NCBI GenBank assembly: GCA_020444515.1
Contig: JAHLKX010000012.1
Span: 1 to 64,000 of the forward strand
Direction: 5' to 3'
DNA length: 64,000 nt
Source: Bacteroidota bacterium
Lineage (GTDB): Bacteria; Bacteroidota; Bacteroidia; Bacteroidales; JAADJA01
The notes below the pieces were generated by a model that saw only the letters and a program-made list of their open reading frames with translations, ran no database searches and had not been told where the DNA came from. Made by a program: the position numbers and the translations under genes. Below, piece by piece: positions 47,009-55,987 of this stretch. Numbering within the stretch: the first letter of the stretch is position 1; each line of letters begins with the position of its first letter.

Positions 47009-50000
47009 ATGAAACAAAGAATTTTACCTTTTGGATTTTTGTCTTTATTAATTTTTGGCCTGGCAGCCTTTTTTCTGTCATTTGCTACTTCGGATAATAA
47101 AGACCAAGATCAGATAGCTGAAAGTGTAAAGAATGAAGGGGCAATAGACTATCTTGCTTCTATCAGGAACAATCAACACACCGGGGTCCTGAATCCAGCA
47201 GATGTGATCAAAGCAAGAGAGCAGGCAGCACAGCAGAATGCCCTGAAATCAGGCCAGGGAAAAGCCTACGCATGGGACAATCTTGGACCTGACAACATGG
47301 GTGGCAGAACACGCGCACTTATCTTCGATAATCGTGATGGAAATCACAATACCATCTATGCTGGGAGTGCAACAGGAGGTATTTTTAAATCCACCAATCT
47401 TGGTGCGAACTGGTCAAAAACAAACCTAACAGGTGTAACCGGACTGAACGCTACTTCTATGGTTCAGGCTAGCGATGGAACTATTTATGTTGCAACCGGT
47501 GAAGGTTTCAATTCTCAAGAATTCACCGGAACCGGCCAGTTTGGTTACGAAGGAGGGTTCCTGGGAAAAGGTATTTTTAAATCAAATAACAACGACAAAT
47601 TCTCACTCATTCAAAGCACAAAACCAATAATCCAGGAAGATGTGGTTGAATGGGGGTACATCAACGAGATTGCGCTGGATGAGAATGGAGGAAGGTTGTT
47701 TGCAGCTACCAATACCGGACTTAAGGTTGCCAATCTCAATGACCTTACAAACTGGCAAACTGAATTCAAGCACATGATTGACAGCATCATCTATGAGCGG
47801 ACGCTGACCATTGACTCAGTTGTTACCTGTGATAGTTTTGCCGTTGTTGAAGGTGAATTGAAAGCATACGGATCATTGGGCTGGCAAATCGATGTTTCTG
47901 CAAACGATACGGTTTCAGAAAATGTAGTTTATCGTGAATACGTTCCTTTTGAAGACTATACCAATTGTTATGATGTAAAAGTGAGCGACAACGGATGGGT
48001 CATTACGACATTCGGTGAAAAGATTTATGTGTCATCAAGTGGCAATATCAATGAATTTGTCTGCAAATCCATCTATCCCGAGAATGATGAAAGTGTTAGA
48101 TTGGATAATATATCCTGGACAACGCATTTCCTGATAAAAGACAAACAAGGCAATGTTTTACTTGACTCCACAGCCACTTCTGTTGAAGTATATGACTGGC
48201 ATACTGATTATTATTATGATGCCGGACATCCATTCCAGAATTACCCAACAAGTGATGAAGGAGCCAGAACTGAATTTGCCATTGCTCCATCTGATCAAAA
48301 TGTTGTATATGCACAAGTTGCTAAAGGAAGTAGCCCGGCAAGAAATAGTTTAAAAGGCATTTATCTGTCGGAAGACGGTGGTGAATCCTGGAGATTAATT
48401 GCACCCGGCGGATCAACCCTCTTGAATATTCTGGGTTCCACCCCAGCTACCAGCACCACTCCATATTATGTCGGAGACTATGCCAATACGATTTCTGTCT
48501 TCCCCAACGATCCATACCGGATCCTTGCAGGAGGTGTTGATTTATGGATCGGTCGAAAGGTTAATGAAAACGGCTATTTCTCCTGGGATAGAAAATCTGT
48601 AGGCACTGCAACCAGCCTGCCCAATGGTATTTTTGATCAATTTTATTGCCATAAAAACCATCATGCATATGTATTCAGACCTGAATCCGGAAACCAGTTT
48701 ATAGCGGGAACCAGCGGTGGTATGTTTCTGGGTAAAGTTGTTTCCAATGCCGTAACCTTTCAGTCCATCAACAAAAATTATGTTTCTTCCCAATTTTATA
48801 CCCTGGATATCAGCAGTCGTCCAAATGAATATGTTGGCGGAACCCAGGATAACGGTCCACTGCATAGTAGGGGCAAAGGGGGAACAGGTAAAAGTGCGGA
48901 AGATATGTGGAGGCCTGCAAACTTTGAAGCAAGATACCCAACAGGAACGCATGGCGGATCCGTTGCATTCTCAAATATCCGGTCCATCACTCCTGGAGGC
49001 GATGAAGTAGCACCGCCTGTTTATTATTCCATTGGGCCCTTCCCCAGCACAGGAACCCTTAATGAAAGGACCAGAAGATCAGAAACCCTGGGTTATGATT
49101 ATTCTGCTAATGACATTGCCTCTGATATGACGGATACAAGATTCATCACTCCAATGATCTTGTGGGAAAGCTACAACGACACATACAGTCAAATCATGAT
49201 TGATTGGGTTGCATACCAGGATTACCAGGCTGGAGATTCCATTGTCGTCAGAAGCCATGTAATGAGTCAACCATTTTATCATGTTTTGAGCGAAGATTTA
49301 ACTTCAGGTGATACATTGCAGGTGCAGGACATCATTACTACCAAGTTGTTCATTGGTATCGAAGATGAAGTATATATGACCCTTGAGGGAATTGATTTCG
49401 CTGCTAATCCGGAATGGTTTCTTATTTCCGACAGACTTAATAATGGTGTTGAGGGAATAGTTCAATGCCTGGCTTATTCTGCAGAAGGCAATTATTTATG
49501 GGTTGGAACAGCCGAAGGTAAACTTTACAGAATTTCAGGAATTGCATATGCTTACGATTACGATAAGGCAGATGTCAACAGTTCCAATTGTGTTATTGCC
49601 ACTACAGAAGTACCCCTTGGAGAAGACAATACGCAAATTGTCACTTCCATTTCAGTTGATCCGAAAGATCCAGATAAAGTGCTGGTTACCCTTGGCAATT
49701 ACGGTAATACCCAATACGTGTATTATAGTACGGATGGAACATCTGATGCTCCGGATTTCGCATCGGTCCAGGGGAATTTACCTGCTGTCCCTGTATATGC
49801 TTCATTACTGGAATTTGATGCTGATACAGATGCTGCTTTGATTGGTACAGAAATGGGACTTTATGCATCCGATAACATAGGATCAGGAGAATGGTATTAT
49901 GCTTCAGAGGAGATGGGTGAGGTACCGGTAATGGCCATTAAACAGCAAACCCTTTGGAAAGGAACTTTTACCATTAAATTTACAGATCCAGGAACAGGAC

Positions 50001-50392
50001 AGGCTTTTTATGAAACCTATCCGGGAATTGAGAACTATCAAGATATTTTTGTTGCAACCTATGGTCGTGGTGTATTCAAATATGATGTGGATGCTGTGGG
50101 AATTGAGGAAAACCCTGTTGAAAACAGTGTGGCCAAAATTCAATTTGAGGTATTCCCCAATCCGGCTTCTGACAATATTTCAATTCAGGTGTATTTGGCA
50201 CAACGAGCTGATATGCAAATCAGTATTTACGATCTTGCTGGCAAACAGGTTATGTTGCAACAAATGGGTATGACACCAGTTGGTAAACATGACATTCCTG
50301 TTAATGTATCTGATCTTCAAAAAGGAACATACCTGATGAAAGTAATTGCTGGTGATAAGGTTGGAACCAGTAAATTAGTAGTGATTAAATAA
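47009..50392 (+). CDS. Sortilin-like secreted propeller protein with T9SS domain
   Basis: A 1127-aa secreted protein. Signal peptide/anchor (about 1-27), a short charged linker, and a large beta-propeller of sortilin/VPS10 or BNR type (about 80-1020) with blades such as TIYAGSATGGIFKSTNLG, NVVYAQVAKG and GIYLSEDGGESWRL. Insertions rich in Asp and Thr break the propeller around 255-390 and 760-830. The C-terminus is a T9SS sorting domain (EVFPNPASDN, then LQKGTYLMKVIAG, ending with a Lys-containing strand). No catalytic residues are evident, so it probably binds glycan or protein at the cell surface. It is followed 32 bp later by another T9SS gene, probably in one transcript. Its leader is long (about 220 nt). 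Confidence 0.88.
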   Translation: MKQRILPFGFLSLLIFGLAAFFLSFATSDNKDQDQIAESVKNEGAIDYLASIRNNQHTGVLNPADVIKAREQAAQQNALKSGQGKAYAWDNLGPDNMGGRTRALIFDNRDGNHNTIYAGSATGGIFKSTNLGANWSKTNLTGVTGLNATSMVQASDGTIYVATGEGFNSQEFTGTGQFGYEGGFLGKGIFKSNNNDKFSLIQSTKPIIQEDVVEWGYINEIALDENGGRLFAATNTGLKVANLNDLTNWQTEFKHMIDSIIYERTLTIDSVVTCDSFAVVEGELKAYGSLGWQIDVSANDTVSENVVYREYVPFEDYTNCYDVKVSDNGWVITTFGEKIYVSSSGNINEFVCKSIYPENDESVRLDNISWTTHFLIKDKQGNVLLDSTATSVEVYDWHTDYYYDAGHPFQNYPTSDEGARTEFAIAPSDQNVVYAQVAKGSSPARNSLKGIYLSEDGGESWRLIAPGGSTLLNILGSTPATSTTPYYVGDYANTISVFPNDPYRILAGGVDLWIGRKVNENGYFSWDRKSVGTATSLPNGIFDQFYCHKNHHAYVFRPESGNQFIAGTSGGMFLGKVVSNAVTFQSINKNYVSSQFYTLDISSRPNEYVGGTQDNGPLHSRGKGGTGKSAEDMWRPANFEARYPTGTHGGSVAFSNIRSITPGGDEVAPPVYYSIGPFPSTGTLNERTRRSETLGYDYSANDIASDMTDTRFITPMILWESYNDTYSQIMIDWVAYQDYQAGDSIVVRSHVMSQPFYHVLSEDLTSGDTLQVQDIITTKLFIGIEDEVYMTLEGIDFAANPEWFLISDRLNNGVEGIVQCLAYSAEGNYLWVGTAEGKLYRISGIAYAYDYDKADVNSSNCVIATTEVPLGEDNTQIVTSISVDPKDPDKVLVTLGNYGNTQYVYYSTDGTSDAPDFASVQGNLPAVPVYASLLEFDADTDAALIGTEMGLYASDNIGSGEWYYASEEMGEVPVMAIKQQTLWKGTFTIKFTDPGTGQAFYETYPGIENYQDIFVATYGRGVFKYDVDAVGIEENPVENSVAKIQFEVFPNPASDNISIQVYLAQRADMQISIYDLAGKQVMLQQMGMTPVGKHDIPVNVSDLQKGTYLMKVIAGDKVGTSKLVVIK

Positions 50393-50424
50393 ATAAGAAC
50401 GTTTATAAAGAAAAAAATAAAGTG

Positions 50425-51921
50425 ATGAAAAAATTACTTTTAACAAAAGTTTTAGTGATTCTAGCCATTTTCCTTGCGGCACAAACAGATATATTGCCTC
50501 CTGTTTTGGTGAGCCCAACTGATGGTGACGATGACCAGGTGCCTGATGTGGAACTTGATTGGTATGCTGCCAGTGGTATAGGTGAAGTTTCTTATGAATT
50601 GCAATTGGATACATCTGCGGATTTTACAAATCCCATGGTTTCCAATGTGGATGTGAGCTCCCTGAAAACAGCTGATCTGCTGTTTGGGACAACCTATTAC
50701 TGGAGAGTCAGGGCAACGGATGATCTTGGAACCAGTGACTGGTCAGATACTTTTAGTTTTATAACCTTTGATCAGTTTGATCTGTCTAAACCGAATGATG
50801 GATCAACCGCTATTGCTCCGCGTATAAGGTTAATCTGGAAAGCTAAATTAGGAGCCGTTTCTATTACCGGTATAACACATTATGATTATCAGATCAGTCT
50901 GGATACAAATTTTACTACATTATATGCTTCTGGCGCTGTTCCATTTGGCACGTTTCCAGCAGATACTGCAGCCTACTACGCATGGGTAGGTCAATTAGAT
51001 TTTGACACGACTTATTACTGGAGAGCCAGGGCAAGGCATAGCCAGGATGAATCAATGTGGTCGGAACGATTCTCTTTTACCACTGTTGATTTCGTCACTC
51101 AAGTAGCACCTGTCGATAATGCAACTGATCAAATGATAGATGTTACACTTGAATGGGATGAAATGGAAGGTGCTTTTGAATATATTTATGAATTCTGCAC
51201 CGATCCAACTTTCACAATTCCCTGTACGAATATCAGTGAAACCAATACGGCCCATCCACAAGGTGTTATGTTTGGGACTACCTATTATTGGAGAGTCAAA
51301 GCATCCCATACGCAGGATACCAGCGAATGGTCACCTACCTGGAGTTTTGAAACCATCAATACCGTATATCCCTCAAGCCCTGCCAATAATTCCTATGTAG
51401 ATGATATGTTTCCCACACTGGAATGGGAACCTATTACAGGTGTGGCCGGATTAGAGATTCTTTTTGATGTATCAGAAAATTTCGATAATGATCCGGAATT
51501 ATTTGAAATTGAAGGCGAAGAAAGCAGTTATGATATTCTGGGAGCCCTTGAATATGATCAAACCTATTTTTGGAAATTAAGAGCTTTTGAAAACGGAGAT
51601 ACGACAAACTGGAGTGATACATGGAGTTTCACCATTGGAGTTTCAGGTATAGGAGATATTTTTGATCAAAATTCGCTTCAGATTTATCCAAATCCTGCTC
51701 AAAATGTATTGTACATTAAATCTCTGAATTCCAATTTCAATAAGGCCGAATTGACTGTTTCCAATCTTTTGGGCCAGTCAATTTTAAGTCAGGAGTTGAA
51801 TTTCGATCAGCCCAATGCAAAAGAGACCATTTCAATGGAAGCATTGGATAACGGATTGTATATTTTACAAATCAAATCCGGTGAATCAACCTATTCAAAG
51901 AAAATCATTGTAGAAAAGTAA
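50425..51921 (+). CDS. Secreted four-repeat fibronectin-like protein with T9SS domain
   Basis: About 498 aa (ATG at 50425; a GTG directly before it is possible). Signal peptide (about 1-20), then four Fn3-like repeats of roughly 90-110 residues, each ending in a recognisable cassette: GTTYYWRVRATDDLGTSDWS, DTTYYWRARARHSQDESMW, GTTYYWRVKASHTQDTSEWS and DQTYFWKLRAFENGDTTNWS. The last 75 residues are a T9SS sorting domain (IYPNPAQNV, LDNGLYILQIKSG, KKIIVEK). No enzyme motif is seen; an adhesive or structural surface role is inferred. It is the second gene after the sortilin-like protein and is followed by a terminator. Confidence 0.88.
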   Translation: MKKLLLTKVLVILAIFLAAQTDILPPVLVSPTDGDDDQVPDVELDWYAASGIGEVSYELQLDTSADFTNPMVSNVDVSSLKTADLLFGTTYYWRVRATDDLGTSDWSDTFSFITFDQFDLSKPNDGSTAIAPRIRLIWKAKLGAVSITGITHYDYQISLDTNFTTLYASGAVPFGTFPADTAAYYAWVGQLDFDTTYYWRARARHSQDESMWSERFSFTTVDFVTQVAPVDNATDQMIDVTLEWDEMEGAFEYIYEFCTDPTFTIPCTNISETNTAHPQGVMFGTTYYWRVKASHTQDTSEWSPTWSFETINTVYPSSPANNSYVDDMFPTLEWEPITGVAGLEILFDVSENFDNDPELFEIEGEESSYDILGALEYDQTYFWKLRAFENGDTTNWSDTWSFTIGVSGIGDIFDQNSLQIYPNPAQNVLYIKSLNSNFNKAELTVSNLLGQSILSQELNFDQPNAKETISMEALDNGLYILQIKSGESTYSKKIIVEK

Positions 51922-51947
51922 ACGGGAGAGAGTCGACCCGTATCTTT

Positions 51948-51983
51948 AAAAGCCGGTGGATATTCATTTATTCGCCGGCTTTT
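51948..51983 (+). terminator. Terminator of the sortilin/Fn3 operon
   Basis: A 9-bp stem (AAAAGCCGG/CCGGCTTTT) encloses a long AT-rich loop and ends in a T run. It lies 27 bp past the stop. Confidence 0.75.
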
Positions 51984-52050
51984 ACATTTTAGAATAAGAC
52001 AAAGTTGTCCGACAACAGCAAAGATGACATCGGCAATTTTTTAGAATGGA

Positions 52051-52797
52051 TTAGTTGTAACGCTTTCCAAAATTAAAATTAATATAGAGGGTAAGAAAGA
52101 AATAATTGGGATCATTGAGCGCCATCAATGGAACTGGACGGGGAAATATGTCTAGCATCGCACCAACTTCAAGAGATTTAAGTTTATTACGGTAAGAAGC
52201 ATAATCAAAGTCAAGTCCTACTTTTCCGTGCAAGCCCGGAAAAAAATCCAGCTCATTGAAACCCTTTGTGAAGGGAGCCCGGCCGAAAATATTATCCACA
52301 AAATGTTCATCTGGATCATACCGTTCTTCCGTAATATTATATTCATAGATAACCGGGGAAGCATTTAGAATATAGAGGTAAATCGGTTTACCAATGGCTA
52401 GAGAAACACCACCCATGTAAAAGAATCGAAGCTCAACACCACCCCAATAGGGTTTGCGGTTCAATTGATGATGAACACCATAGGTGCCGCGAAATACAAA
52501 AACAGAATTCAATTTACCGTAAATATAACTTTTTGAATTGGTGAAATAGGGGTTGATGGTTCGGATTTGTCTGAGTGATTGCATTTCAACCATTTCAATA
52601 ACAATCATCCTTCGCTTAAAGGCTGTTTTGTTATATCCCTGGCTGTATTTGATCCCCCACCCCTGTGTGTGAAAAATAACCCCAAAACTACGCTCCTTCA
52701 TGAGGATAATATTTTTGGACGTATCAATCACAGGCTCTGTTTGAGCCATCAGTTGAACCATGAAAAATGATAAAAAAGCCAGTATAATTATTCGCAT
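52051..52797 (-). CDS. Unknown outer-membrane beta-barrel-like protein
   Basis: A 248-aa protein with a signal peptide (about 1-18). The mature chain has alternating hydrophobic/aromatic strands (YIYGKLNSVFVFRGTYG, GVELRFFYMGGVSLAIG, YFFLTLYINFNFGKRYN) and ends in aromatic and charged residues, as expected for a small outer-membrane barrel of Bacteroidota. I do not recognise a named family. It lies between a T9SS gene (convergent) and the tiny lipoprotein, without operon partners. Confidence 0.7.
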   Translation of the reverse strand: MRIIILAFLSFFMVQLMAQTEPVIDTSKNIILMKERSFGVIFHTQGWGIKYSQGYNKTAFKRRMIVIEMVEMQSLRQIRTINPYFTNSKSYIYGKLNSVFVFRGTYGVHHQLNRKPYWGGVELRFFYMGGVSLAIGKPIYLYILNASPVIYEYNITEERYDPDEHFVDNIFGRAPFTKGFNELDFFPGLHGKVGLDFDYASYRNKLKSLEVGAMLDIFPRPVPLMALNDPNYFFLTLYINFNFGKRYN

Positions 52798-52919
52798 TCC
52801 CAGAAATCTAATCAGTAATAACAGGATAACAGACCGCTCTAAAATAAAAAATATTTACCAGATAACGAAATCCGATAAATATATATTTTGCGAAGAAGCT
52901 GGCAAGTAACGATAAATGG

Positions 52920-53057
52920 CTAGTACCTTCTCTCGATTTGGAATTTTTTGGCCTCCCCATATGCAGGGCAACTTTCGGCCGATTTACATGAATGCATCAT
53001 AATTCCGATGGTAATAACTGCCAGGATAAGGACGATGACTCTTTTCATAGTTTTCAT
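52920..53057 (-). CDS. Tiny lipoprotein, 45 aa
   Basis: A 45-aa reading frame whose translation begins MKTMKRVIVLILAVIT and has a hydrophobic core ending in a lipobox-like MMHSC with Cys24. The tail is CPAYGEAKKF, a Cys-Pro-Ala-Tyr motif that I recall from many very small predicted lipoproteins in Bacteroidota. A second in-frame ATG lies three codons in. A TATCTTTG promoter element (53068-53075) precedes the start by about 10 nt. Function unknown. It would be missed by typical length cut-offs. Confidence 0.6.
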   Translation of the reverse strand: MKTMKRVIVLILAVITIGIMMHSCKSAESCPAYGEAKKFQIERRY

Positions 53058-53067
53058 TTGTCGTTTA

Positions 53068-53075
53068 CAAAGATA
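53068..53075 (-). promoter_or_regulatory. -7 element (TATCTTTG) of the tiny lipoprotein
   Basis: Exact TAnnTTTG match on the minus strand, 10 nt before the 45-aa frame. Its presence supports the small frame as a real gene. Confidence 0.5.
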
Positions 53076-53173
53076 AAATTATTTTAGAATTTTAGCTTTT
53101 GTTAATAAAACTTAAATTTGAGGGCCTTATTGCAATTAATCTGCCACAATGTATTTTAACAAATGATACCATT

Positions 53174-53851
53174 ATGAGCAACATCAATCCTGTTATTGAA
53201 AAAAGCTGGTTATCTGCACTTTATGGAGAATTTTCGAGTTCTTATTTTTCAGACTTAAAAAATTTCCTTTTGGAGGAAAAAAAGAAATTTCGAATTTACC
53301 CTCCGGGATCGGAGATTTTCGCTGCTTTTAACTATACCCCATTCGATGAAGTTAAAGTGGTCATCCTGGGTCAGGACCCATATCATGGTCCCGGCCAGGC
53401 CAATGGACTATGTTTCTCGGTACATGATGGTATTCGTAAACCTCCTTCTTTACAAAATATTTTCAAGGAATTGAAAAATGACCTTGATATACCGATACCA
53501 CAAAATGGCAACCTTGAAAAATGGGCACGACAGGGCGTTCTTCTATTGAATGCAACATTAACTGTAAGGGCTGGTCAGGCTGGTTCACACCAGGGACAGG
53601 GATGGGAATCATTTACCGATGCTGCCATCCAAAAGCTTTCTGAAGAAAAAAAACACCTCGTTTTCATTCTGTGGGGTAAATTTGCCCAGGCAAAAGAAGC
53701 CATGATCGATCCTTTCAAGCACCATATCATCAAATCAGCGCACCCTTCACCATTTTCAGCCGACCGTGGTTTCTTTGGCAGCAAACCTTTCTCTAAAACA
53801 AATGATTATCTGCGGTCTCACCAAATTCCCGAAATTGACTGGCACTTATAA
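53174..53851 (+). CDS. ung: Uracil-DNA glycosylase (family 1)
   Basis: A 225-aa enzyme that removes uracil from DNA. The ATG at 53174 is preferred over an upstream TTG because it gives the usual Ung length and N-terminus. The water-activating motif GQDPYHGPGQ places the catalytic Asp at D68, the uracil-binding Asn lies in LLLNATLTV, and the DNA intercalation motif HPSPFSADRGFFG places the catalytic His at H190. Monocistronic; a short hairpin at 53854-53881 may be its terminator. Confidence 0.97.
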   Translation: MSNINPVIEKSWLSALYGEFSSSYFSDLKNFLLEEKKKFRIYPPGSEIFAAFNYTPFDEVKVVILGQDPYHGPGQANGLCFSVHDGIRKPPSLQNIFKELKNDLDIPIPQNGNLEKWARQGVLLLNATLTVRAGQAGSHQGQGWESFTDAAIQKLSEEKKHLVFILWGKFAQAKEAMIDPFKHHIIKSAHPSPFSADRGFFGSKPFSKTNDYLRSHQIPEIDWHL

Positions 53852-53853
53852 AA

Positions 53854-53881
53854 AACCAGAGAAGTATGCACTCCCCTGGTT
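53854..53881 (+). terminator. Weak terminator after ung
   Basis: A 6-bp stem (AACCAG/CTGGTT) with a 16-nt interior and A/T flanks lies 3 bp past the stop. The T tract is short. Confidence 0.35.
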
Positions 53882-53909
53882 CTAAAAAAGTATGAGAAAA
53901 CTATTTATC

Positions 53910-54458
53910 CTAACTTTTGATCCAATCAATGATTTTATCTGATAGAGGGTCTTCTTTGGGTTTTGCATAATCCACAAGATGTCCTTTATCATCAATCATG
54001 TACTTCTGAAAATTCCAACTGACTTCCGAATCCATAACACCATTTTCAGCTTTTGAAGTAAGCCACTGGTAGAGTGGATGAATGTCATCGCCTTTCACTG
54101 AAATTTTTGCCATCATCGGGAAAGATACACCATAATTTATTTCACAAAATTCTTTTATTTCTTCGTTGGTACCGGGCTCTTGATTCATGAAATTATTGGC
54201 TGGAAAACCGATAATCACAAAATCTTCACCTCCATATTGCTGATACAGCGATTCCAGATCTTTGTACTGTGGCGTTAATCCACATTTTGAAGCTGTATTG
54301 ACTACCAATACTTTTTTACCTTTAAAATCCGAGAGGTCCAGATCTTTTCCATCAATGGTTTTTACTGTGAAATCGTAAAATGTCTTCTCTTGTGCTTGCA
54401 TAATATGGATCGTATTTAAAACAAAGAAAATGGATAAAAAAAACGATATTTTTTTCAT
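53910..54458 (-). CDS. Exported glutathione peroxidase-family protein
   Basis: A 182-aa peroxidase with a signal peptide (about 1-22), so it is periplasmic. The catalytic tetrad is present: C59 (NTASKCG), Q93 (MNQEPG), W148 and N149 (SWNFQKY). The family FCxxNYGVxFP segment has C105, which may be the resolving Cys of thioredoxin-dependent members. It reduces peroxides with thioredoxin-like donors rather than glutathione in most bacteria. It lies in a convergent position with ung and 117 bp divergent from the MATE gene. Confidence 0.93.
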   Translation of the reverse strand: MKKISFFLSIFFVLNTIHIMQAQEKTFYDFTVKTIDGKDLDLSDFKGKKVLVVNTASKCGLTPQYKDLESLYQQYGGEDFVIIGFPANNFMNQEPGTNEEIKEFCEINYGVSFPMMAKISVKGDDIHPLYQWLTSKAENGVMDSEVSWNFQKYMIDDKGHLVDYAKPKEDPLSDKIIDWIKS

Positions 54459-54550
54459 GTTGATTCTAATTTAAACATTTGAATATATTAAACACCATCC
54501 CGATTAACTTGTTCAACCTGGAACGGAGTCTGACATTACTTAACATTTTT

Positions 54551-54558
54551 TACTTTCG
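54551..54558 (+). promoter_or_regulatory. -7-like element (TACTTTCG) of the MATE gene
   Basis: One base off TAnnTTTG (TTCG in place of TTTG), 17 nt before the start codon at 54576. This variant occurs elsewhere in the group. Confidence 0.4.
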
Positions 54559-54575
54559 CAGGGTAAAATAGAAGC

Positions 54576-55874
54576 ATGAACAAGCAAATTCTCCATTTGG
54601 CCATACCCAATATCATTAGCAATATTACAGTTCCATTGTTGGGCATGGTTGACCTCGCCATTATGGGTCACCTCGAATCGGAGATATACATTGGTGCCAT
54701 TGCCCTTGGCGGGATGATCTTTAATTTCATTTATGCATTTTTCAGTTTCTTGCGAATGGGTACCAGCGGGTTTACTGCACAGGCCTTTGGTGAGAATAAT
54801 AAAAAAGAGATCATTTTAATGTTGGGAAGAGCCATGCTGTTTGGGATGGTTGGAGGTTTACTTATTATTTTACTCCAGTATCCGATTGATCAATTCAGCT
54901 TTTTCCTGTTGGATGGATCAAATGAGGTAGAGTCACTGGCGCGTGAATATTTTTATATTCGGATATATGCAGCACCGGCTTCGCTGGGGATTATGGCCCT
55001 GTCAGGATGGTTTACCGGGATGCAAAATGCCAGATACCCAATGTATGTGGCTATTTTTATAAACATCATTAATATCGGAGCCAATTTATTTTTTGTTTAT
55101 GAAATGGGCATGAAATCGGAAGGCGTTGCATGGGGAACCCTAATCGCTCAATATCTTGGGTTCGCGTTGGGAATCATTCTTTTTTTCAAGAAATACAAAA
55201 ATCTGTTCATTTTCTGGATCGGTGACGATTTGTTGGATGCTCAAAAGCTTAAACGATTTTTCAAGGTTAATACGGATATTATCATTCGCACCTTGTGTCT
55301 CATTTTTGTTTTTGCCTTTTTTACCGCACAATCAGCCAAAATTAATGACACCATCCTGGCTGTAAATACTGTGCTTTTGCAATATCTATTCGTCTTTTCC
55401 TACCTGACCGATGGATTTGCATATGCCGCTGAGGCATTGGTTGGTCGATTTACCGGCTCAAAAAATCTGTACAATCTCAAAAAAGCAATCCGCTTATTAT
55501 TTATGTGGGGACTGATTATCAGCATACCGTTTTCTCTGAGCTATTTTGCCGGTGGTGATTTACTGTTGTATTTGCTGACGAATAACCAGGAAGTGATCGA
55601 TGCGGCTTCGCCCTATCTTTTCTGGATCGGAACGGTGCCGGTTGTTACATTCGCCGCTTTTATCTGGGATGGCATTTATATCGGCGCTACGGCTTCGGTT
55701 GCCATGCGGAATACTTTGCTACTCTCTACCTTTGTCATTTTTGTGCCAGCTTATTATTTACTCAATGGCCCCCTGGGAAATCATGGCCTCTGGTTCGCCA
55801 TGATCTTATTTATGCTCAGTCGCGGCATTCTACTTACGATTTTTGCCCCAAAAAGCATCCTAACATTTCCATAA
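54576..55874 (+). CDS. MATE-family efflux transporter
   Basis: A 432-aa transporter with twelve predicted transmembrane helices in two six-helix halves, the normal MATE size. Conserved parts include the N-terminal LAIPNIISNITVPLLGMVDL and GAIALGGMIFNFIY, and the corresponding segment in the second half around ALVGRFTGSKN. It is closest in feel to the DinF branch. It would export drugs or organic cations using a Na+ or H+ gradient; the Na+ gradient from NQR is a plausible driver. Substrate unknown. Confidence 0.93.
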   Translation: MNKQILHLAIPNIISNITVPLLGMVDLAIMGHLESEIYIGAIALGGMIFNFIYAFFSFLRMGTSGFTAQAFGENNKKEIILMLGRAMLFGMVGGLLIILLQYPIDQFSFFLLDGSNEVESLAREYFYIRIYAAPASLGIMALSGWFTGMQNARYPMYVAIFINIINIGANLFFVYEMGMKSEGVAWGTLIAQYLGFALGIILFFKKYKNLFIFWIGDDLLDAQKLKRFFKVNTDIIIRTLCLIFVFAFFTAQSAKINDTILAVNTVLLQYLFVFSYLTDGFAYAAEALVGRFTGSKNLYNLKKAIRLLFMWGLIISIPFSLSYFAGGDLLLYLLTNNQEVIDAASPYLFWIGTVPVVTFAAFIWDGIYIGATASVAMRNTLLLSTFVIFVPAYYLLNGPLGNHGLWFAMILFMLSRGILLTIFAPKSILTFP

Positions 55875-55987
55875 CAAAAAGATATTATGTTTTGGCAGAA
55901 AGTAGATGATTTCGATGCGTCTCTAAAGCGATTTTTTTTGCCAGAACTCAGAGATTAACTTCAACCATCCAACTTAGAACTATATTT

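Noticed and set aside
46851-47081. 76-aa minus-strand frame in the leader of the sortilin-like gene
   Set aside because: It overlaps the start of the plus-strand gene, has no promoter box, and its translation looks like random AT-rich sequence.
50425-51921. Fn3 repeats as a possible DNA-level tandem duplication
   Set aside because: The repeat cassettes are similar at protein level but their codons have diverged, so this is an old domain repeat rather than a recent duplication.
55887-55958. 23-aa frame after the MATE gene (starting MFWQKVDDF)
   Set aside because: Too short to judge. No promoter box, signal or lipobox; it may be chance or a gene remnant.
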